DNA from: Limisphaera sp026417315
GTDB taxonomy: Bacteria; Verrucomicrobiota; Verrucomicrobiia; Limisphaerales; Limisphaeraceae
Assembly: GCF_049537125.1 (NCBI RefSeq)
Contig: NZ_JBMVQY010000001.1
Location: forward strand, 1,612,001 to 1,676,000
Reading direction: 5' to 3'
DNA: 64,000 nucleotides
A program made the position numbers and the translations under genes. Positions 8,740-17,234 of this stretch are shown piece by piece. The notes beneath the pieces were generated by a model. The model was not told the origin of the DNA, did no database searches, and worked only from the letters and a program-made list of their open reading frames with translations. The stretch's first letter is position 1; each line of letters begins with the position of its first letter.

Positions 8740-9408
8740 CTAAACAGCGGCTGCGCCTCTTCCAGCACACCGCCTCACCAACTCGGCACACAACGCGGTG
8801 CGGTCGGCCAGCCAAAGCGGCTCTCCCCCGTGTTCGACAATCGCAAAACCCTCGCCACACGCAGGCCCGTTGAGCACACAGGCGTCGGTCCGGTACCGCG
8901 CCAGTTGGGCACGCGCCTCTGCGACTGCCTCTTGAGGGTTGCCGTCCACGACGTACTTCCAGCCCACCAACCAGGCGGTCGGAAACCAGCGGCGCAGCGA
9001 GGCAATGAGTTTGGGCGTGGGGATCAGCTCCACCCAAATCGGCCCCAGCTCCGTGGGAATCTTTCCAGCCGTGATTGGGCGGCGCAGCCCGGACGGCCCG
9101 ATTTGCCACGCGGTGCCCGGCTTGTAGTCGCTAACCGCGGCGGCATGGAAGACGGCACCGAACCTTGTCCCGCTGCACTCCTGCAACAAACGCTCCAGAC
9201 TCTCCGTGGTCGTGAATCGGCGCAGCTCCGCGGCGCGGGCGGGGAGGCTGCACGTGGCCAGTTCACCCAGCAGCAACGTCACCCGGTGTCCGGCCTCTGC
9301 GAGCGCGTTGGCGAGTTCGATGCCCAATCGGCCCGTGGAGAGATTCGTGAGCCTGCGCACGCGGTCCAGGGGCTCCCAGGTTGGACCGGCCGTGACCAGG
9401 CAGTTCAT
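8740..9408 (-). CDS. coaB: Phosphopantothenate-cysteine ligase (stand-alone CoaB)
   Basis: Makes phosphopantothenoylcysteine from phosphopantothenate and cysteine in coenzyme A synthesis. The 222-residue protein begins with V-T-A-G-P-T-W-E-P-L-D and N-L-S-T-G-R-L-G, the nucleotide-binding start of CoaB, and has A-A-A-V-S-D-Y-K-P near residue 98, the dimer-interface/phosphopantothenate motif. The N-terminal CoaC (decarboxylase) flavodoxin-like half of the usual Dfp fusion is absent, so CoaC must be separate. It follows dnaN by 31 bases on the same strand and is probably co-transcribed with it. Confidence 0.85.
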   Translation of the reverse strand: MNCLVTAGPTWEPLDRVRRLTNLSTGRLGIELANALAEAGHRVTLLLGELATCSLPARAAELRRFTTTESLERLLQECSGTRFGAVFHAAAVSDYKPGTAWQIGPSGLRRPITAGKIPTELGPIWVELIPTPKLIASLRRWFPTAWLVGWKYVVDGNPQEAVAEARAQLARYRTDACVLNGPACGEGFAIVEHGGEPLWLADRTALCAELVRRCAGRGAAAV

Positions 9409-9440
9409 CTGGCGAAGCCGCAGTGCACCAGCCCGCAGCG

Positions 9441-10553
9441 CTACGTCAGGCGCATGGGCATCACGACGTAGAGGAACGGGCCGTTGACCTTGAGGACGCC
9501 CGGGCTCAGCTCGTCCGTGAGCTCGAGGAAGACCTCATCGTACTCGGTCAGGGCCGTCAACGGTTCGATGAGGTAGCGCGGGTTGAACGCAATGGCCAGT
9601 TCGTTGCCGGCATAGTTGATCGCCAGGCTCTCCCGTGCCTCCCCCACGTCGGGTGAATTGGCCGTGATCGCCAGATTATTGCGCGTGAAGGTGAGTTTCA
9701 CCGAGTTGGCCTTGTCGCTGGTCATGAACTCGGCGCGACGCAACGCGTGCAAGAATTCCTCGCGGGGCAACGTGACTCGTTCGCGCGCCTCCGTCGGGAT
9801 GACCTGCCGGTAATTGGGATAGTGGCCCTCCACCAGCTTCGTGATCAGCAGTACCGGAGCGCCCTTCTCGTCCTTGAACTCGAAAGCCGCCTGGTTCTCC
9901 GCAAAGCGGACCAGCACGTTCCCCGGGCCCGGAAGGAGCCGCGCCATCTCGCCCACGGCCTTCGCCGGCAGAATGAACTCCCCCTGTCCCTGCTCCGGCA
10001 GGTCCACCTCCTCCTCCACCAGCGCCAGGCGACGACCGTCGGTCGCCACCAAGGTGAGCTTGTGCTCCTTGAGGCTGAAGAACACGCCATTGAGCACGTA
10101 CCGGGACTCGTCGGTGGACATGGCAAACGAGGTCTTGCGCAACATCCCGGCCAGGCGCTCCCGGGGCAGCTCGACCTGTTGCGCCTTGGGAAACACAGGC
10201 AACGGAGGAAATTCATCCGCACTGATGCCCCGCAGTCGATAGTAGGACGACGCAGCCCGCAAACTGCAGGTGTTTTTCTCGTCCACCTCCATCTCGATCT
10301 CGAGGCCGTTGAGCTCGCGGACGATGCCGAAAAGTGTCTTTGCGGGGACCGTCGTGGCACCCGGACTGCCCACGGTGGCCGGTACACTGCACGAGACGGT
10401 CATGTCCAGGTCCGTGGCGGTCAGTTCAAGCTGACCCGGTTGTGCGCGCAGCAGAACGTTGTGCAGGATGGGAAGCGTCGTGCGTCCCCCGGCCACGTTC
10501 TGCACGGCTTGCAGTCCGCTCAGGAGGTGCTCCTTGGCGATGGTCAGGTTCAT
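9441..10553 (-). CDS. dnaN: DNA polymerase III beta subunit (sliding clamp)
   Basis: Ring-shaped processivity clamp that tethers DNA polymerase III, 370 residues (the family is about 366). The N-terminus M-N-L-T-I-A-K-E-H-L and the C-terminal ending V-V-M-P-M-R-L-T are typical; V-M-P-M-R-L forms part of the peptide-binding pocket for clamp partners. G-R-R-L-A-L and the third-domain pattern N-P-R-Y-L-I are present. The gene is followed closely by coaB, and its upstream gap contains two perfect DnaA boxes, one lying on the likely promoter, so DnaA control or a nearby origin is plausible. dnaA, recF and gyrB, frequent neighbours of dnaN, are not in the window. Confidence 0.97.
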   Translation of the reverse strand: MNLTIAKEHLLSGLQAVQNVAGGRTTLPILHNVLLRAQPGQLELTATDLDMTVSCSVPATVGSPGATTVPAKTLFGIVRELNGLEIEMEVDEKNTCSLRAASSYYRLRGISADEFPPLPVFPKAQQVELPRERLAGMLRKTSFAMSTDESRYVLNGVFFSLKEHKLTLVATDGRRLALVEEEVDLPEQGQGEFILPAKAVGEMARLLPGPGNVLVRFAENQAAFEFKDEKGAPVLLITKLVEGHYPNYRQVIPTEARERVTLPREEFLHALRRAEFMTSDKANSVKLTFTRNNLAITANSPDVGEARESLAINYAGNELAIAFNPRYLIEPLTALTEYDEVFLELTDELSPGVLKVNGPFLYVVMPMRLT

Positions 10554-10611
10554 GCGCTGCCTGGGCTACTAGGGTTCAACGAGCTTTCAAAACCGCCGTA
10601 TTCTTAGGGGT

Positions 10612-10774
10612 TGTGAATAAGGCAGAATGCGCGCAGGTGTCAAGGAAAGGCGGGGAAATCAGGCCCTGATCCATGGTCGATAACCCGGGGACAAGGTGCG
10701 TGCCGGGCGTTCTCGGGCGAAGTTGTTCAGGACGTTCCTCCATTGTTCGCACTCCGTTGGACTGGTTATCCACA
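10612..10774. promoter_or_regulatory. DnaA-box cluster upstream of dnaN (candidate oriC or DnaA-regulated region)
   Basis: Two perfect matches to the TTATNCACA DnaA-box consensus occur within 163 bases: TTATTCACA on the minus strand (10620-10612) and TTATCCACA on the plus strand (10766-10774, overlapping the stop codon of the desulfurase gene). A degenerate third box reads TTATCGACC on the minus strand (10683-10675). The gap is short and not markedly AT-rich, so a full origin with an unwinding element is not obvious; transcriptional control of dnaN by DnaA is the simpler reading. Confidence 0.45.
10615..10643 (-). promoter_or_regulatory. Putative dnaN promoter overlapping a DnaA box
   Basis: On the minus strand TTGACA (10643-10638) is a perfect -35 element. 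About 17 bases further lies TTATTCA (10620-10614), a weak -10 region. The -10 overlaps TTATTCACA, a perfect DnaA box (10620-10612). The start codon of dnaN is 60 bases downstream. The -35 is convincing; the -10 is only about 3 of 6 matches. Confidence 0.4.
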
Positions 10775-11914
10775 AGTTCTTGCACGTTCGACCACCCGCC
10801 GGAAGGCCTCGGCAATTCGGGGCACGTCGTCCGGAGTGTTGTCGCGACCGAGGGAGAAGCGGACCAGTCCGGCGGCCACCTGGGGCGGAACACCGAGGGC
10901 CATTGCCACGTGCGAGGGCTCCATGGCACCGGCCGAGCATGCAGATCCTGCCGAGGCGCAGACACCCTCCAGGTCGAGTCCGGCCACCAATGTGACGCTG
11001 TCGAGGTCCTCGACGGCCACTGCCAGCGTGTTGGGGAGGCGCGCCGTCCGCGGGCTCAGCAGATGAACGCCGGGGATCGACAAAAGCTCCGCGGCGAGCG
11101 AATCGGTGAGCGACTGGAGCCTTGCTGGGTCGAAGACCGGCGGCCGCAGGAAGCGTTCCATCGCAGCCACCAGACCCGCGATTGCCGGGAGGTTCTCGGT
11201 GCCGGCCCGGTTCTCGTTCTCGTGCGGCCCGCCGAACAGCAACGGCTGTACCCGCAATGGCGAGCGCACATACAACAGCCCGGCCCCCTTGGGACCGTGA
11301 AACTTGTGGGCGCAAAGGGACACCAGGTCGGCCCCGAGATCCCTCACCGAGGTGAAGGGCATCTTCCCGAAAAACTGGACGGCGTCCGTGTGGAACCAGA
11401 CGCCCCGCTCCCGGCACAGAGCAGCCAGCGCCGGTACCGGTTGGAGCGTGCCGATTTCGTTGTTGGCGGCCATGATGGACACCAGGACCGTGTCGGGTTC
11501 GAACGCCGCGGCGAGGCGCTCCGGCTCCACGAAACCCTCGCGGGTCACGGGTAACCTGGTCACGCGAAACCCCTCGTGCCGCTCCAGGTGCGCCATCGCC
11601 TCCAGCACGGCATGGTGTTCGACGGCCGAAGTGATCAGGTGCCGCCCCCTGTCCCGCAGCGCGCGCGCCGCTCCCAGCACCGCCAGGTTCACGCTCTCGG
11701 TCCCCCCGCTGGTGAAGATGATCTCGCTCGGCTTGGCACCCAAGACGGCAGCTGCCCGTTCACGCGCCTCGTCCAGCGCGGCGCGGGCACGGCGGCCGTA
11801 TTGATGAAGGCTGGACGGATTGCCCCAGATCTCCGTCAAAAACGGCCACATCGCCGACCGCACCTCCGGGTCCAGAGGAGTGGTGGCGTTGTAATCGCAG
11901 TAGATCGTGTGCAT
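10766..11914 (-). CDS. Cysteine desulfurase (NifS/IscS family)
   Basis: PLP enzyme of 382 residues that moves sulfur from cysteine to an enzyme persulfide for Fe-S cluster or thiolated-tRNA assembly. The N-terminus Y-C-D-Y-N-A-T-T-P is the family signature, the PLP lysine is Lys204 in C-A-H-K-F-H-G-P-K-G, the cofactor-site E-H-H-A is at residues 99-102, and the catalytic cysteine is Cys326 in G-S-A-C-S-A-G. The H-K-F-H-G-P-K-G form and length fit the NifS-like class I group. ATG 11914 is selected; the frame runs open to 12490 but the extension is arginine-rich and non-homologous. No iscU/nifU scaffold gene is adjacent, so the acceptor is unknown. Confidence 0.92.
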   Translation of the reverse strand: MHTIYCDYNATTPLDPEVRSAMWPFLTEIWGNPSSLHQYGRRARAALDEARERAAAVLGAKPSEIIFTSGGTESVNLAVLGAARALRDRGRHLITSAVEHHAVLEAMAHLERHEGFRVTRLPVTREGFVEPERLAAAFEPDTVLVSIMAANNEIGTLQPVPALAALCRERGVWFHTDAVQFFGKMPFTSVRDLGADLVSLCAHKFHGPKGAGLLYVRSPLRVQPLLFGGPHENENRAGTENLPAIAGLVAAMERFLRPPVFDPARLQSLTDSLAAELLSIPGVHLLSPRTARLPNTLAVAVEDLDSVTLVAGLDLEGVCASAGSACSAGAMEPSHVAMALGVPPQVAAGLVRFSLGRDNTPDDVPRIAEAFRRVVERARTCG

Positions 11915-12203
11915 CGATGCTCCCAAATCTAGCCTGCGGCCAACGAACCGCGAGCCCGAAGGCGCCCCGCTGTTCCCATTGGCAGGGGAGGGGGACAGCA
12001 ATTCGCGCCCGACAACCCCGGCGCAAGGCCAGACCGCAACGCCGGCTTCTTCCAGCCTCGGGACCACCATCGCATCGCTTGGGAATCGCGACGCCGTCAG
12101 GCGCCCGAGGTCCGGCTGCGGAGTGCGGATGATGCAGGCTCGCCTGCGGGCGTCCCCTCGCAACGGAGCGGCCCGGGCCGGGTGGAACCGCAGACGTGCA
12201 ACA

Positions 12204-15200
12204 TCAACGCTGCTCGCCCGATGCCGGCGGGGTCGGACTGGCGAGAGAAGCTCCCAAGCTTGGCGGCGTTGCCGGCGGCTTCCGCCTCGGCGGCCACAAC
12301 CAGCAGCCCCCGGTACTGAACTGGATCCACCCCCATCGCAGCCAACGCAGCAGCGATACTGCCAGCCACAATGCCCAGGCCAACATGGCCAGCCGGTACC
12401 ACCAAAGCGATACCGCCCACGCCTCGGGCAGGGGTAAATGAGGGCCGGTGCGCGGGCTGAACCAGCGATGCTCCCAGGTCGTTGAGCCATTTCCCGTGAT
12501 GAACATCTCCACCCGACCCAGGAGACCAGCAGAGACCGCCATGTAGAGCACCGCCAACGCCATCACCGTCAGGAACACCAGGAGGACCTGAAACAGGTCT
12601 GCCAGCCACCAGCGCTGCTCCACCAGATTCCAGCTGCCCCGCAATTGGAGCCCCGCGAACCAGACCACCACCAACCATGCCACCCACACGGGCACCTGGG
12701 TCAATCCAACAAGCAGCAAAAACCATCCGAAATGACCCAACGGGCCGGCCTTGAGCCGGCTCAGGATCACGGCCATCACAGCCGCCAACGCCAGGACAGC
12801 CCAGAAGCGCACGGCCGGCCCGAGCACAGGTCCCCGCGTGCCAAGCACCCATCGATCCGTTGGCAACCGTACTACCTGCTGGACATTGGCGGCCTCCACC
12901 GGCAATCCCACAGCCGACGCGCGGATGCGGGACTGCAAGGGTTCGGACTCTTTCCATGAAACCATGATTTCCTGCTCGCCCGGCACCACCGGGACCAGAA
13001 GCCGATGGCCCACCCGCTGTGGCGGCAGGCTGTTCCCGTCGCGCTGCACCGACTCGATCTCCGCCCCCTGGGGGAGTTCCAAAACGAAGTCCTGACCGAG
13101 GCTTGAAACGACGCGCAGTCGCAGGCGGGTTGTGCGCAGTCGATGTCCCACGTCGGTCACGTGATCGACGGAACGCACCGTCAGGGTCGCGCCCGGGATC
13201 GGCTCCGGACGCGAGACACGCAGACGCGTTTTCTCTCCGGGCCACGGCCGCCAAACCGGGGCTAGGTCTCGGCCCTCCTCATAAACCGGGGCGAGCTCCT
13301 CGAACGCCACGTTCCACACCGGACCCGCCAGCAGCCGCCACTGCTCCGCCCACGTGTCGTCAGCGCGTGCCTCCAATACGAGGACCTCCACCGGGGCCAG
13401 TTCGCTTTCCCAGGAGAATTCTGCCTGCCCGGGACCCAGGTTGACCTCCACCCGACCCTCCTTGGGCGTGATGCCGCCGGTGAGGATCTGTTCCCCCGGC
13501 AGGATGGGCACGGCCACCGTCGCCGCCCTCACCGGCGGGGACAACCGACGCACCCGCGTCCGGACCTTCCAGCGCAGACCCAGCTCCAACTCTCGAAGCA
13601 CTTCGAACGCCGGGACAAGCGGTTGCTGATCGTAGGCGGTGGATTGGGCGGTTCGGGCTCGTGCGCCGGGCTCGGCGGCCACGCGCTGGAAAAACACCTG
13701 CGATTGCGGGACACCTTCCGGGTCGATGCCGGTGAGGGTCCACCCGGGGGCCTGCACCGCCACACGACGCGGCCGCAAGAGGAACGACCACACCCACTCG
13801 TCCACTTCGGCCAGGAAGCCCTCCAGACGCACGTGATGGACGCCGGGGGACACAACGACCCACAAAGAGTTGTCTTCACGCCGCAAAGCCGCCACCGGCG
13901 CCCCGTCCAGGGTCACGCGGAGAGGGGACCACTGGGCAAACCGGGCCGGTAACGGCACCGCACACGTCGCCGCGGCTTCGATGCGGCTTTCCAACACAAG
14001 GTGTCGATTGGTCAGCGTCAGCGTGGCGAAGGGAATCTCGGCTGCGCCCGGAAAGGCCGGGGGAGCGGCCAGGAGACGTTCCCGCAACTGATTGAGCAGG
14101 TCGAGCGGCGGAAATTCGGACGCGGACAGCGGCCGCGGCCCCCCGAGGACCAACAACAACGTGGTGAACACCACGGCGGCCGAACCACCTGCGGCGGGTC
14201 GGGAAGCCTGGGGCGGGGCCACCGCGCCTAGGGGCCGGCTGGCAGCAGAGCGGCCGGAGGCACGCACCAGGACCAGCGCCAGCCACAACAACAACAGTGC
14301 CCGCAGCGTGCTCAGGCATCGCTCCAGCCAGCGCGGTATCAGCCACCAGCGTACCGTCTGATCCGGTTGGACCGGCCCGTTCCATTGGAACTCCACCCTG
14401 CGCCACGTCCATTCGGGCACGCCCGGCCCGGTTTGAATCCGGGCAGAAAGATCCTGTGCCAGATTCGCCGCGAGACCGGCATCCGCCGCACGATCGGGAG
14501 CGGCCGCCTCAAATGCGGCGCCCAGTTCCACTTTTCGCCAGGCAGATGGCAAGACGGCCCTCCTGCGGGGCTGGATCGCTTCGGGCTCCTTGACGGCGGC
14601 TGCGGCTGGCAGCGTGGTCACGGGAGACGGACCCGCACCGGGGACCCATTCGAGCTGGGGATACAGCGCTTGTTGGAGTTGCCGACCCACGAATGGCACG
14701 AGGGCAATCCCTAGCCACAGCAGTGCGACAGCCTGGGCAGCACGCAGGGCCAGTTCGGCCCGGGCCGTGCGCACCAGACGCAGCAGGGCCAACAAGACCA
14801 ATACCACCCACCAGACCAGCCGGGGCGCCCCGGGCTCGTGATAAGCAAGCACCGCAGCCACCAGCGCCAGCGCCCCTGCTCGCCACCCCAGGAGTTGCCG
14901 CACGGCCAGAACAAAAATGAGCACACCAAACAGGTCCAGCAACGTCCACTTCCGCAGCCAGTCCCCTTGCACTCGGTCCGGCCCCCACAACGCGAGCAGA
15001 CGCCATCCCACGGGCAGGTGCAGGACACCGCTCAGCTCGTCTGCCGACACCATCCATCCAGTGGCCGACATCGGCCCCCGAACCGGCTGCCGGCCCACAC
15101 ATTCGGCGGCGAACTCACGCACGCGGAGTTCGAACCCGGCCCGGCCCGTCAGCGGGTTCCGGGTCAGAAGCAGCCTCTCTTCGCCCAGCCGGGCCGAACC

Positions 15201-16400
15201 CAGCTCGACCCCCTCGGCCACATCCAGCCGCCAGAGCGTCTGACCGTTGCCCGCAATCACGTCGCGGAACGTCAGTGCGCGGCCGTCCTCGTCCAACCAC
15301 CATTCCCGTTGCAGAGTCAGCCGACGGGTCGGGCCGGATCCCTGGCCGCGCATGCGTTCCACGATCCGCAGGACCCGTCGGGTATCCCATCGGTACACGG
15401 GCAGACCCCGCCACCGTTCCGGGAAACGGGTTTGGGAGGCATCCACCTGGTCCCCGCCCTCGAGTTCGACCACCCGGAATGCGGGGTTGGCCTGTAGTCC
15501 GATCAGCACGACCCCGCCCGGATGTCGGGCGTCGGAACCGAACTGCAGCTCTTCCTTTCGCCCGATCCGAAACGCATCCAGATGGACCTGCCATTGACCG
15601 GGCCGCACTTGCGCCCGAAGCCGTCCCTGTTCGTCCACCAGCACCGGGATGGGACTGCGGACCTGGGCCAGTTGCCAGCCTTCGGGCAACACCGTTCCCA
15701 CCGTCTCCTCCCGCGGGCGCCCGGCCACGGACAATTGCACTTCCACACGCAGCCACTGGGGGTGACCATCTTCCAACACGCCAAACCAGTCAGCAGCCAG
15801 GAAATCCGGTTGCTGCTGTGGTTCCGCCGGTGCCGGTGGGGCTCGGAACCAGAGCCAGCCGGTGCCGTCCCAGGACGGGTGAGATACCCGCTGCCCTTCC
15901 AACGTGAGTTCGATCAGTCCGATTTCGGTCGGGACGGCCATCCGCAACGGGATCTGGCGCCAGCGAAACGACCCTTCCAAGCGCCACTGTCCGGGCGTCA
16001 GGCGTACCGTCGGCCGTTGCTGGCGAAGCACCACGGGGTGGGGTTTTCCGTTGGCCACGACTTCCTGGGGCCAGAGGCTCTCATCGCCGGGCAGCGGCAC
16101 CCACGATTCCGCAAACACCTGCACTTCGAGGGCGAACCGCGCTCCCGCGGCGGTGACCTCCAGTTGCAATCGGCCGGGCCAGATCGTGCGTCGCTGGTTT
16201 GCGTCATCCCAGCGCGGCGGAGCATTCTGGGCCTCGAGCCCGTGGAGAACCCACGGGATCCAAGGGCGGAGGGATTCGGGCACCCACGCGGGAGTTCCGG
16301 ACCCGGGAGAACCTGGGGGCTCCGAGGTCGAGGCCCACGAGGAGAGGATGACCTGGCAGACCAAGAGAACCCAACCGAACCTGGCCCCGGGCTTGTTCAT
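12204..16400 (-). CDS. Giant membrane protein of two homologous halves, unknown function
   Basis: I do not recognise a named family for this 1398-residue protein. It starts with a signal peptide (F-G-W-V-L-L-V-C-Q-V-I-L-S-S-W-A-S). A long beta-rich periplasmic region to about residue 480 is followed by a cluster of membrane helices (for example L-L-D-L-F-G-V-L-I-F-V-L-A-V, and A-L-L-L-L-W-L-A-L-V-L-V near residue 715). Around residue 740 a second signal-like helix (V-V-F-T-T-L-L-L-V-L-G-G, then S-A-S-E-F) restarts the pattern: another beta-rich region, then another helix cluster to the C-terminus. Shared landmarks of the halves are P-G...L-E-G-F/S-F, a W...P...E-G segment, L-P-x-x-W-x-L-x-x-x-G-P before the first helix, and an R-W-L/W-Y-R-L-A-M-L terminal helix. 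An envelope assembly or sensing role is only a guess. Start ATG 16400 gives the signal peptide. Confidence 0.75.
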   Translation of the reverse strand: MNKPGARFGWVLLVCQVILSSWASTSEPPGSPGSGTPAWVPESLRPWIPWVLHGLEAQNAPPRWDDANQRRTIWPGRLQLEVTAAGARFALEVQVFAESWVPLPGDESLWPQEVVANGKPHPVVLRQQRPTVRLTPGQWRLEGSFRWRQIPLRMAVPTEIGLIELTLEGQRVSHPSWDGTGWLWFRAPPAPAEPQQQPDFLAADWFGVLEDGHPQWLRVEVQLSVAGRPREETVGTVLPEGWQLAQVRSPIPVLVDEQGRLRAQVRPGQWQVHLDAFRIGRKEELQFGSDARHPGGVVLIGLQANPAFRVVELEGGDQVDASQTRFPERWRGLPVYRWDTRRVLRIVERMRGQGSGPTRRLTLQREWWLDEDGRALTFRDVIAGNGQTLWRLDVAEGVELGSARLGEERLLLTRNPLTGRAGFELRVREFAAECVGRQPVRGPMSATGWMVSADELSGVLHLPVGWRLLALWGPDRVQGDWLRKWTLLDLFGVLIFVLAVRQLLGWRAGALALVAAVLAYHEPGAPRLVWWVVLVLLALLRLVRTARAELALRAAQAVALLWLGIALVPFVGRQLQQALYPQLEWVPGAGPSPVTTLPAAAAVKEPEAIQPRRRAVLPSAWRKVELGAAFEAAAPDRAADAGLAANLAQDLSARIQTGPGVPEWTWRRVEFQWNGPVQPDQTVRWWLIPRWLERCLSTLRALLLLWLALVLVRASGRSAASRPLGAVAPPQASRPAAGGSAAVVFTTLLLVLGGPRPLSASEFPPLDLLNQLRERLLAAPPAFPGAAEIPFATLTLTNRHLVLESRIEAAATCAVPLPARFAQWSPLRVTLDGAPVAALRREDNSLWVVVSPGVHHVRLEGFLAEVDEWVWSFLLRPRRVAVQAPGWTLTGIDPEGVPQSQVFFQRVAAEPGARARTAQSTAYDQQPLVPAFEVLRELELGLRWKVRTRVRRLSPPVRAATVAVPILPGEQILTGGITPKEGRVEVNLGPGQAEFSWESELAPVEVLVLEARADDTWAEQWRLLAGPVWNVAFEELAPVYEEGRDLAPVWRPWPGEKTRLRVSRPEPIPGATLTVRSVDHVTDVGHRLRTTRLRLRVVSSLGQDFVLELPQGAEIESVQRDGNSLPPQRVGHRLLVPVVPGEQEIMVSWKESEPLQSRIRASAVGLPVEAANVQQVVRLPTDRWVLGTRGPVLGPAVRFWAVLALAAVMAVILSRLKAGPLGHFGWFLLLVGLTQVPVWVAWLVVVWFAGLQLRGSWNLVEQRWWLADLFQVLLVFLTVMALAVLYMAVSAGLLGRVEMFITGNGSTTWEHRWFSPRTGPHLPLPEAWAVSLWWYRLAMLAWALWLAVSLLRWLRWGWIQFSTGGCWLWPPRRKPPATPPSLGASLASPTPPASGEQR

Positions 16401-17234
16401 GAACCCGAGACTGACCCTCGGACCCGCTGCCGTCAAGCGACTTGCTCGGAACCGGTGGGAACGGGGGCGCCGCGTGACCCCGCTGATGCGTGGGACACAC
16501 CTAAATGCCGGAGCGGGAAGAACTCGAGAGGCCCATCTCGCGAACAGCCGCGGTTGCATTTGGTTTCCGAGCTCGAGGGCTGGTCAGAGTCCATGGGCAT
16601 GCCTTGCTGCGGACGGGACCGAGGGGTCGAAGGAATGCACCAAGGGGTGACCCCGGCCCGGAAGTTGCCATGATCATGGCGGTTTCGACCTCGCTCGGCA
16701 GAGCGCGGCGCTTGGATGGATATGGGGAGGTGGACGCCCATGGTGCAGACTTTGGAGTTGGAGAAGAGGTGCCTTCTGACCCAACCCCTCCGTGCGATCG
16801 ACAGTGTCTTGGCGGCGGGGGAAAGTCGTGGACCGGGCCAACGAGTCGGGCGTCAGGCCGTGAAGGTCCCCGTTTCGGAAGGGCTTGGGGGCCGGTGCCT
16901 CCGATCCCAACCATGGCCAAGGGGGAATGGAGAAGGCACAGCGGAGGCTCAAGTGATTCGGCAGTCGCATGTCCCTTTGGACCCCGGGAGGTGGGGAGAA
17001 AGGGCAGTCGGAGCCCGATTTCGCCGGGTGCCTCCGCCCTCGTCCCAACAGTGCCTGAATAGAGAGGGGAGGTTTGGGTTAAGCAAAACTGCATGACCCA
17101 TCCGGGAGGGGCTGGGTGCGGGTATTCAAGGGTTTCTTGAGGTTTTCCTAAGAAAAAGCTTGTCAAAGGGTCGCGTCCCGGCTATGAACGCGCTCAAGCT
17201 GAGACTGCAAAACCCAGAACCAGTCAACCATCCT
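16401..17234. other. Long intergenic region before the TonB receptor gene
   Basis: An 834-base stretch between two divergent genes. Frames are open on both strands (16505-17062 on +, 16501-17166 on -), but neither translation has recognisable motifs or normal residue balance; both are rich in Pro, Gly, Ser and Arg. It must hold the promoters of the 1398-residue membrane protein and of the TonB receptor. I saw no cobalamin-box-like or other riboswitch core. The last 60 bases are AT-richer (TTTTCCTAAGAAAAAGC at 17145-17160). Confidence 0.45.

Noticed and set aside
10675..10683. Third DnaA box
   Set aside because: Reads TTATCGACC, two mismatches from consensus; mentioned only as a degenerate box.
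16505..17062. Open frame in the gap before the TonB receptor
   Set aside because: No motif, unnatural residue balance, and an equally long frame on the other strand; not called as a gene.
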